This document shows positions 25,463-31,075 of a stretch of 31,075 bases of DNA, one piece after another; position 1 is the stretch's first letter, and the number at the start of each line of letters is the position of its first letter. The position numbers were made by a program, and so were the translations under genes. Origin of the DNA: Candidatus Latescibacterota bacterium (GTDB lineage: Bacteria > Latescibacterota > UBA2968 > UBA8231); assembly GCA_022827165.1 (NCBI GenBank), contig JAJDTN010000289.1, positions 1 to 31,075 of the forward strand, in the 5' to 3' direction. The notes beneath the pieces are model-generated. The model was not told the DNA's origin, did not search any database, and worked only from the letters and a program-made list of their open reading frames with translations.

Positions 25463-25840
25463 GTGAGCTGTCCCTTCTGTCCACCGCAGGTCGAGGACCA
25501 ACCCGTACCGCTCGAGAACGAGTCGAGTCTCTTCATCGATCTGAAGCACCCGGTCCTGCAAGGGTCCGGGGTCATCGTGCCGAGAGCCCACCGGCCGTCG
25601 GTCTTCGATCTCACACCCGAGGAGATCACCTCCGCCTTCTCACTCCTGGCGGAGGTCAAGGCCCTCCTCGACGCCGAGCACGAACCGCAGGGATACAACG
25701 TGGGGTGGAACTGCGGCGCCGTGGCCGGACAGAGCGTGTTCCACGCCCATCTGCACGTGATTCCGCGCTACGCGGCCGAACCCCACGCCGGCAAGGGCAT
25801 CCGCTACTGGCTCAAGCAGGAATCGAACCGCCGCCCCTGA
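25463..25840 (+). CDS. HIT family nucleotide hydrolase/transferase-like protein
   Basis: A 125-residue histidine-triad protein. HIT enzymes hydrolyse or transfer nucleoside monophosphates from phosphoramidates, dinucleoside polyphosphates or nucleotide sugars. The triad is in VFHAHLHVIPRY (H94, H96, H98; H96 is the expected nucleophile). GYNVGWNCGAVAGQ lies before it, as in Hint/Fhit-like proteins, and MSCPFC at the N-terminus is a possible zinc pair. AGGAGG (25453-25458) precedes the GTG at 25463. It is last in the plus block, 15 bp after the aminotransferase, and ends before a fragment related to the potassium channel gene. Confidence 0.88.
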   Translation: MSCPFCPPQVEDQPVPLENESSLFIDLKHPVLQGSGVIVPRAHRPSVFDLTPEEITSAFSLLAEVKALLDAEHEPQGYNVGWNCGAVAGQSVFHAHLHVIPRYAAEPHAGKGIRYWLKQESNRRP

Positions 25841-25850
25841 CCCGTCGCAG

Positions 25851-25912
25851 CGGTCGGTTCGGGTTGACGTTGGTCCTGGCAGACGCCGCGACCGGGCAGC
25901 CGGTGCGCGGGG
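25851..25912 (-). pseudogene. Fragment resembling the potassium channel C-terminal coding region
   Basis: These 62 bases align to 26059-26129 inside the channel gene, with several substitutions and a 9-base in-frame deletion. Read on minus it gives PRTGCPVAASARTNVNPN, against PRTGCSVVAV...STNVNP in the channel protein. There is no start codon or open frame of useful length, so it is a relic of a duplicated C-terminal TrkA-C coding end. The rest of the 25841-25972 gap shows nothing else I can identify. Confidence 0.7.
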
Positions 25913-25972
25913 TCTGCAGGCCGTGTGCGCAGGCGGTCTCGCGCACGTAGCCCCCCGGCACCTCGTACGGCC

Positions 25973-27658
25973 TCAGACGCCGCTGAACTCCTTGAGGAAG
26001 AGGCGCTCGCCCTCGGCCGTGGCGATGAGGATCATCTCGCCGCCCGCCGGCAGGGCCTCGGTCGGGTCCGGGTTGACGTTGGTCGAGCCGTCCTGGCGGA
26101 CGGCCACGACGGAGCAGCCGGTGCGCGGGCGGATCCCGGACCCCGCGATGCTGGCGCCGGCCAGGTCCCGGGGCACGGGCAGGCGGATCACGCCCAGTCC
26201 CTCGGCGATCGTCAAGGTGCTGCTGCGCTCCAGCAGGTTGGTGATCTCGCGGGCCCCCATGGACGGATAGGACATGACGAAGTCGGTGCCGGCGCGGTGC
26301 AAGGTCGGCACGTTGCGGTCCTGGTTCGCCCGGGCGATGATCTGGATGTCGGGGCGCAGCCGGCGGCAGTAGATGGCCAGGTAGATGTTGGTCTCGTCGT
26401 CCCGCGTGGTCAGCACCACCGCCGGCGCCGTGTCGATGCCGGCCTCCTGCAGCACCTCCAGCTCCGCCGCCGAACCCGTCACGATCGTGCGGTCATCTTC
26501 CCCGGCGGCCTCCGGATCGCGCTCGACGATGCGGTAGTCGACCCTGCGCTCGGCCAGGGAGCGCGCCGTGGCGCGGCCGACGCGGCCGGCGCCGATGATG
26601 ATCACCGGCTCGGCGGACTGGTTGTAGATGGCGAAGAGGCTGTTGTAGCGGTAGAGCTGGTCGTGGTCGGCGGCGAGGACGAGGACGGTCTGGGCGGTGA
26701 TGAGGGTCTCCGGCCGCGCCGGCTGGAACTGCCCCCGCTCCCAGACGCCGATCACGTGGATGCCCACCTTCCTGCGCAGGTCCGCCTCGACCAGGGTCTG
26801 GCCGACGATGGGCGTGTTCGTCGTCGTCGCCTCGGCGATGAGCAGCTCGCCGAACTCGCCGATGACGTGGGCCATGGCATCGCCCGCCGTGGTGCGCCGC
26901 GCCAGGGACTCGCCGAGCAGATCGCCCAACTGCAGCACCCGGTTGCAGCCCGCCAGCTCGAGGATGTCCACCGAGGCCGTCAGGTCGGCGGTGCCGATGA
27001 TCGGCGTGTCCTCGGAGATGGCCCGCACCGTCGAGGCGATCTGCGTGTTCGTCTCGTCGGAACGGGCGGTGACCACGAGAGCGGCGTCGGCCACCCGGGC
27101 GCCGCGGTAGGTCCTGGGATCGTCGAGGTCGCCGAGGATCACGTTGATCCCCTCGTCGGCCAGGCGCGCGGCCTCCGCCGGGTCCGGCTCGATCAGCACG
27201 TACGAGTACTGGAACTGCACGAGCCGCTCGATCAGGGCCACGGACATGGCGTCGTGCTGCACGAGGATGACGTGGTCGCGGGTGCCGGCGTCGAGCTTGC
27301 GCGGCCGGCGCCTGAGGGCCTGGGCCTCCATCCACGGCATCCAGAAGAACTGCAGGAAGGTCAGGGGCAGCAGGATCAGCATGAAGATCGTGCCGCTGAT
27401 GAGCACGACGGCGGTGAAGATCCTCCCGGGAACGGCCTCGAAGGTGATGTCGCCGAAGCCGGTGGTGGACATAGTGGTGAGCGTCCAGTACACCCCGTCG
27501 AACCAGGAGAAATGCTTGCCCTCGTGGAGCATGAGCAGGTGAAAGAGGACGCTGTAGAGGAGGCCGATGAGGAGGAAGGCGGAGAGCACCCACAGGAGCC
27601 GCACGATGCCCCGGCGGCGCCCGCGATGCTCGAGGAAGAAGGCGATCAGTCTCAGCAC
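25973..27658 (-). CDS. Two-RCK potassium channel
   Basis: A 561-residue two-transmembrane potassium channel with a doubled cytoplasmic gating region. TM1 is about residues 19-45, the pore carries the filter TTGFGD (65-70), and TM2 is about 77-105. RCK1 (about 127-270) keeps the fold but lacks a GxGxxG nucleotide motif (HVILVQHDAMS); RCK2 (from 350) has GAGRVGRA and an acidic strand end, so it likely binds NAD or another nucleotide. A TrkA-C domain ends the protein. The GTG at 27658 is chosen because GGGAG lies about seven bases upstream, and because the channel begins LIAFFLEHRGRRRGIVRLL there. The family allows potassium flux gated by cytoplasmic ligands. A related 35-codon frame overlaps its start. 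Confidence 0.9.
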   Translation of the reverse strand: MLRLIAFFLEHRGRRRGIVRLLWVLSAFLLIGLLYSVLFHLLMLHEGKHFSWFDGVYWTLTTMSTTGFGDITFEAVPGRIFTAVVLISGTIFMLILLPLTFLQFFWMPWMEAQALRRRPRKLDAGTRDHVILVQHDAMSVALIERLVQFQYSYVLIEPDPAEAARLADEGINVILGDLDDPRTYRGARVADAALVVTARSDETNTQIASTVRAISEDTPIIGTADLTASVDILELAGCNRVLQLGDLLGESLARRTTAGDAMAHVIGEFGELLIAEATTTNTPIVGQTLVEADLRRKVGIHVIGVWERGQFQPARPETLITAQTVLVLAADHDQLYRYNSLFAIYNQSAEPVIIIGAGRVGRATARSLAERRVDYRIVERDPEAAGEDDRTIVTGSAAELEVLQEAGIDTAPAVVLTTRDDETNIYLAIYCRRLRPDIQIIARANQDRNVPTLHRAGTDFVMSYPSMGAREITNLLERSSTLTIAEGLGVIRLPVPRDLAGASIAGSGIRPRTGCSVVAVRQDGSTNVNPDPTEALPAGGEMILIATAEGERLFLKEFSGV

Positions 27659-27759
27659 CGGGCGTCTCCCTGAGGCGGCCGTCCCTTGGGGAGGAAGAGC
27701 CGCACGATACCCCGGCTCCGACCGCGGTGCTCGAGGAAGAAGGCGCTCAGGCTCGGCAC
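27652..27759 (-). CDS. 35-residue leader-like ORF related to the channel N-terminus
   Basis: A GTG-initiated frame with a strong AGGAGG six bases upstream encodes VPSLSAFFLEHRGRSRGIVR, which closely resembles the channel's own first 20 residues, then continues with unrelated LFLPKGRPPQGDARC and stops. Its TGA (27654-27652) overlaps the first codons of the channel gene in another frame, an arrangement suited to translational coupling. It may equally be a decayed duplicate of the channel 5' end. Too short to assign a function; whether it is translated is unknown. Confidence 0.4.
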   Translation of the reverse strand: MPSLSAFFLEHRGRSRGIVRLFLPKGRPPQGDARC

Positions 27760-27949
27760 CGATGTCCTCCTCTCGTTGCGGGCCCGGGCAGGGGCAGAAA
27801 AGGTAGGCTCCTGACCCCGGGGGCGCACCGGGCATCCCCGGCCGGTTTTGCGGTCCCCCGGTCGTCCGCTCCTCGCTTCGGCGCGCCGGACAGGCCCTTC
27901 ATCCGGCGCTGACGCCGTTCGTCGAAAAAGGGGGATCCCCGGCCAGGCT

Positions 27950-27959
27950 TCTACGTAGA
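27950..27959. promoter_or_regulatory. Palindrome upstream of GH1 gene
   Basis: TCTACGTAGA is a perfect 10-bp palindrome, 33 bases before the start at 27993, in a 233-bp region divergent from the channel leader. It could be an operator for the glycosidase gene. A GGGGATCCCC palindrome (27931-27940) lies just upstream. No recognised factor site; chance occurrence is possible. Confidence 0.25.
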
Positions 27960-27992
27960 CTCGTCGCGCACACTCAGTCAGGGAGAGAAGCC

Positions 27993-29453
27993 ATGACTCG
28001 CTCCATGCCCTTGTCCGTCTCCATCCTCCTCCTCTGCACCGGCTGCAGCCTGTTTCAGCGAGGCTCCGGACCCGGCACCGATCTGGTCTTCCCGGAGGGC
28101 TTCCGGTTCGGCGCCGCCACCTCCGCCTACCAGGTCGAGGGCGCCTGGCAGGAGGACGGCAAGGGCCTGTCGGTCCTCGACTTCTACACCAACGAGATCG
28201 GGATCGCGGCAGGGGCGACGGGCAACGTCGCCATCGACCACTACCACCGCTACGGAGAGGACATCGACCATCTGCGCCGCATGGGCATCGACACCTACCG
28301 CTTCTCCATCGCCTGGCCGCGGATCCTTCCCCAGGGGGTCGGGCCGGTGAACGAGGCCGGACTCCGGCACTACGGCGCGGTCATCGACTCGCTGCGGGCG
28401 GCGAGTATCGAGCCGGTGGTCACCCTCTACCACCAGGACCTGCCGCTGGAGCTGGGGCGCCGCGGCGGCTGGGCCAATCCCCGGTCACCCGAGTGGTTCG
28501 CCGGGTACGCCCGCGTCCTCTTCGAGGCCTACGGCGACCGGGTATCGACCTGGATCACGCTGAACGAGCCCTACATGGAAACCATGTACATCGGCAGCAT
28601 CGCCAAGGGGCTGCTGCACCTGGCCCCCGATGGACGCTTCGTCCCGGTGCCGGGGGAGGCGCTGGCGGCGCAGGCGGTGGATACGCACAACCACCTGCTG
28701 GCCCACGGCCGGGCGGTGGAGCTCTTCCGCGAGATGGGCCTGCCGGGCAGGATCGGGATCGCCCTGAACCTGTCTCCCGTGTACGCCGCCTCGGAGCGGC
28801 CGAAGGATGTCGCCGCGGCGCGGCTGGAGGACGGCATCCTCAACCGCTGGTTTCTCGATGCCGTGCTGCGCGGGTCCTATCCGGAGGACGTGCTGCAGCG
28901 CTACCGCGCCGCGGGACTGGCCGACGACCTGGGGATGATCTCGTCCCTGGGCCGGGTGCCGCCGGACTTCATCGGCGTCAACTACTACGCCCCCCGGCGG
29001 GTGCGCCACCGGTCGGGCTCGCACCGGTTCGGCATCGAGGTGCTCGCCGACCCGGACACGGTGACGTCTTTTCTCGGGGAGGTCCACCCCGAGGGGCTGT
29101 ACGACCTGCTCACCCGGCTCGCGCGAGACTACGACTCACCGCGGCTCATCGTCACCGAGAACGGCTGCGGCTTCGGCCCGGCGGACGAGCGCGTCGTGGA
29201 GGGGCGGGTCCACGACGCGCTCCGGACCCGCTTCCTCAAGGACCATCTGCGCCAGGTGCACCGGGCCCTGGCGGCTGGCGCCCCGGTGGACGGCTACATC
29301 GTCTGGTCGGCCTTCGATCACTTCGCGTTCACCGCCGGCTTCGGCCGCCGCTACGGGCTGATCCACGTCGACTTCGACAGCCAGGAGCGCCTGTGGAAGG
29401 ACAGCGCCGCCGCCTATCGGGAGATCGTCACGCGGCGCCGGCTGCGTCCCTGA
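27993..29453 (+). CDS. GH1 beta-glycosidase, lipoprotein, altered glycone site
   Basis: A 486-residue family 1 glycoside hydrolase, retaining beta-glucosidase type. The N-terminal part MTRSMPLSVSILLLCTGC is a probable lipoprotein signal with C18 after CTG, though the -3 position is Cys rather than the usual Leu. The acid/base Glu is E192 (TLNEP) and the nucleophile E389 (IVTENG); Q47 (SAYQVEG), H147 and W438 of the -1 subsite are present. The usual WSLLDNFEW segment reads WSAFDHFAF, so the Glu that holds the sugar O4/O6 is A445 and the following Trp is F446; YHWDLP is YHQDLP. GGGAGAG lies before the ATG. Likely anchored in the periplasm or at the surface. Preferred sugar may not be glucose or galactose. 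Confidence 0.9.
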   Translation: MTRSMPLSVSILLLCTGCSLFQRGSGPGTDLVFPEGFRFGAATSAYQVEGAWQEDGKGLSVLDFYTNEIGIAAGATGNVAIDHYHRYGEDIDHLRRMGIDTYRFSIAWPRILPQGVGPVNEAGLRHYGAVIDSLRAASIEPVVTLYHQDLPLELGRRGGWANPRSPEWFAGYARVLFEAYGDRVSTWITLNEPYMETMYIGSIAKGLLHLAPDGRFVPVPGEALAAQAVDTHNHLLAHGRAVELFREMGLPGRIGIALNLSPVYAASERPKDVAAARLEDGILNRWFLDAVLRGSYPEDVLQRYRAAGLADDLGMISSLGRVPPDFIGVNYYAPRRVRHRSGSHRFGIEVLADPDTVTSFLGEVHPEGLYDLLTRLARDYDSPRLIVTENGCGFGPADERVVEGRVHDALRTRFLKDHLRQVHRALAAGAPVDGYIVWSAFDHFAFTAGFGRRYGLIHVDFDSQERLWKDSAAAYREIVTRRRLRP

Positions 29454-29626
29454 CCCGCCGCGGCGCCGGGACCGCAGGCCGCGCCGAATCCCCCCGCGGG
29501 AGGCCCGGCACCGACGGGAACCTGCCCCGGGGTCCCTGACCGCCGGGGCCGCGGTGAGTCCCATGGCCGAGCGGACCCATGCGGGCTGGCGCCGGCGAAC
29601 CTGCCCGGGGACCCCGCGGCCGGGGA
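29454..29626. other. Gap between convergent GH1 and LytTR genes
   Basis: No gene is seen in these 173 bases. Two near-identical blocks (29518-29536 and 29597-29615) share GAACCTGCCC, and GGGGTCCC (29529-29536) is complementary to GGGACCCC (29608-29615), so a long-range hairpin with a 71-base loop is possible. It could help termination of both convergent genes but lacks a T-run. Confidence 0.3.
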
Positions 29627-30370
29627 TCAGCCCGCGAGGCCGCGGAGCTTCGATGCGCAGGTTCGCGAGACCCGCACCTCGGTACCGTCGTCAAGGCGGG
29701 CCAGGTAGCCTCCGTCGCCGTCGCTGGTCAGCTCCCGGAGAGCCTCCAGGGCGACGATGGCGGACCGGTGTACGCGCATGAACCGGCCGGGGTCCAGCCT
29801 CGCCTCCAGGCCGCCCAGGCCCTCGCTGACGAAGTGGGACCCGCCCCGGGTGTGAACGCGGGTGTAGTCGCCCTCGGCCTGGAGCCAGGTGACCTGGTCG
29901 ACGGCAACGGCGACGATTCTCCCCGAGGCCTTGAGGAAGAGTTGCCTGGGCGTCTCCGGGCGACGGACCTCGCCCAGAAGTGAGACCAGGCGGTCCAACT
30001 CGCCGCCGCGGGATGCCTTCAGGGCCTTGTCCACGGCGGCGGAGAACCGCTCGAAGTCGTACGGCTTCAGCAGGTAGTCGACGGCGTTGACCTCGAAGGC
30101 CTGCACGGCGAACTCGGGGTGAGCGGTTGTGAAGACCACCCGGGGGAGATGGCGGACCCGCGTCAGCACCTCCAGACCGGTCGGCGCCGGCATGTGGATG
30201 TCGAGGAAGGCCAGGGAAGGGCGGTGGTCGTCGATGGCCCGCACCGCCTCGGCCCCGTCGGCGCAGACGGCCACGACGGAGATCTGGGGAAAGCGCCCGA
30301 GATACTCGGCCAGCAGCTGGCGGGCGGGGGCCTCGTCGTCGGCGATGAGGGCCGTCACCTGCTCGGTCAT
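29627..30370 (-). CDS. LytTR family response regulator
   Basis: A 247-residue response regulator. The receiver domain (about 1-120) has acidic D11/D12, the phosphoacceptor D57 (AFLDIHM), T81 and K102 (YLLKPYD). The LytTR DNA-binding domain (about 140-247) shows LFLKASGRIVAV, WLQAEGDYTRVHT and FMRVHRSAIVAL, its typical order. LytTR regulators bind direct repeats upstream of target genes as dimers, often controlling surface polysaccharide, autolysis or toxin genes. The ATG at 30370 overlaps the stop of the kinase gene as ATGA, with GGGGAG just upstream. It is the partner of the LytS-type kinase; no target in the window can be named. Confidence 0.93.
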   Translation of the reverse strand: MTEQVTALIADDEAPARQLLAEYLGRFPQISVVAVCADGAEAVRAIDDHRPSLAFLDIHMPAPTGLEVLTRVRHLPRVVFTTAHPEFAVQAFEVNAVDYLLKPYDFERFSAAVDKALKASRGGELDRLVSLLGEVRRPETPRQLFLKASGRIVAVAVDQVTWLQAEGDYTRVHTRGGSHFVSEGLGGLEARLDPGRFMRVHRSAIVALEALRELTSDGDGGYLARLDDGTEVRVSRTCASKLRGLAG

Positions 30371-31075
30371 CCGCTCCCCCCGGGCAGGCGGACGACCGCC
30401 TCGAATCCACCCGCCGCCGGTGACGACAACCGCAGCTCCGCACCCTCCCCGAACAGGGTCCGCAGCCGGGTCCGGATGTTCCGCAGGGCGGTGCCCCGGG
30501 ACTCCCAGAGGGCGGCGTCGCCCGCAACGGCCGCCCCGGTGTTGCTCACCGCGAGCACCACCTGCTCCTCCGCCTGTTCCGCCGAAACCCGCAGGCGCCC
30601 GCCTTCGGGGAGGGGGGCGATGCCGTGGACGATGGCGTTCTCCACCAAGGGCTGCAGGATCATGGGAGGCACCTGGCACGAGAGGACGGGGCCGGCCATC
30701 TCCGCCACCACTTCGAGCCGGCCCCCGAGGCGCGCCTGCTCCACCTCGAGGTAGCTGCGCGTAAGCTCCCACTCCTCGGCCAGGGAGACCGTATCCCGCT
30801 CCACGGAATCGACGGCGTAGCGCAGCACCTCTCCCAGTCGGGCGATCAGCCGGCGCGCCTTCTCGGCGTCCTGGCCGAGGACGGCGCTGATCGTGTTCAG
30901 GCTGTTGAACAGGAAGTGCGGGTTCAACTGCGACCGCAGGACCGCCAGCTGCTGCTCGCGCAACAGGCGCTCCAGCGCCGTCTGCCGGCTCTCCCGCCAG
31001 CGCAGCTTCTGCCCGGCACGGACGATGTGGAACAGCCCGAACTGCACCATGTAGGTGAACACGAACCCCAGCAAC
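30367..31075 (-). CDS. LytS/YehU-type sensor histidine kinase (5' end outside window)
   Basis: The C-terminal 235 or so residues of a sensor kinase, cut at its N-terminal side by the window edge. The visible part starts in a membrane helix (VFTYMVQFGLFHIV), then a helical linker, the His_kinase domain with the phosphorylated His in QLNPHFLFNSLNTI (H53 of the visible part), and an HATPase with LQPLVENAIVHGI as its N-box and the short G-box region ESRGTALRNIRTRL. This LytS/YehU type lacks the normal dimerisation helix layout of classical kinases. The open frame runs to the window end; the TTG at 31074 is probably internal. It pairs with the LytTR regulator through a 4-bp overlap. The signal sensed lies in the missing N-terminal membrane part. 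Confidence 0.92.
   Translation of the reverse strand, partial: LLGFVFTYMVQFGLFHIVRAGQKLRWRESRQTALERLLREQQLAVLRSQLNPHFLFNSLNTISAVLGQDAEKARRLIARLGEVLRYAVDSVERDTVSLAEEWELTRSYLEVEQARLGGRLEVVAEMAGPVLSCQVPPMILQPLVENAIVHGIAPLPEGGRLRVSAEQAEEQVVLAVSNTGAAVAGDAALWESRGTALRNIRTRLRTLFGEGAELRLSSPAAGGFEAVVRLPGGSG

Noticed and set aside
25815..25840. A T-arm-like GGTTCGATTCC on the minus strand at the end of the HIT gene
   Set aside because: It lies inside a well-supported coding region and no cloverleaf forms around it.

Overview
The window is very GC-rich and densely packed. Many genes begin with GTG, some with TTG, and stop/start overlaps are common. The gene set mixes phytanoyl-CoA dioxygenase (PhyH) family proteins, an RraA-like aldolase, an M55 peptidase, a heparinase II/III-like protein, two DUF1080 glycoside-hydrolase-like proteins, a DUF362 protein and a TonB-dependent receptor. 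This mix, together with Gram-negative outer-membrane genes, suggests an uncultured high-GC bacterium of the Latescibacterota/Poribacteria/Gemmatimonadota kind. That placement is an inference from gene content; there is no rRNA or other phylogenetic marker here.

Layout. Positions 1-428 are non-coding and hold two copies of a roughly 128-bp repeat upstream of a sugar-isomerase-like gene (429-1304, +). A small minus-strand operon follows (PhyH 2876-2133, then RraA-like 2100-1387). Next come a plus pair (Asp-box propeller 3051-4133, M55 peptidase 4157-4870), a second PhyH gene on minus (5749-4892) and a divergent heparinase-like gene (5883-8594, +). A minus-strand block runs 13814 to 8707: HEAT-like protein, aldo/keto reductase, PLP-dependent desulfhydrase/deaminase, small lipoprotein and TonB-dependent receptor. 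A 12-kb plus-strand block (13917-25840) carries an NfuA-like Fe-S protein, MoeA, a Nudix hydrolase, acetyl-CoA synthetase, an N-acyl-D-amino-acid deacylase-like amidohydrolase, the tandem DUF1080 pair, an 859-residue DUF362/5'-nucleotidase-C fusion, a class III aminotransferase and a HIT protein. The right end holds a two-RCK potassium channel on minus (27658-25973), a GH1 beta-glycosidase lipoprotein (27993-29453, +) and a LytS/LytTR two-component system on minus, cut by the window end.

How the genes may work together. The left third looks like scavenging of sugars and oxidised organic compounds (isomerase, aldolase, dioxygenases, polysaccharide-lyase-like protein). The central plus block ends in a tightly coupled set (18378-25447) whose members suggest processing of a conjugated sugar or amino-acid-containing substrate. 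Several genes across the window act on D-amino-acid-type substrates in their families (M55 peptidase, D-aminoacylase-like amidohydrolase, D-cysteine desulfhydrase-like enzyme), although they are not in one operon.

Most unusual observations: the tandem repeat with two overlapping, mutually exclusive hairpins; the DUF362/5'-nucleotidase-C fusion without a phosphatase domain; the potassium channel gene flanked by fragments resembling its own N- and C-terminal coding ends; and several enzymes with altered active-site positions (PhyH at 2133-2876, M55, Nudix, GH1).
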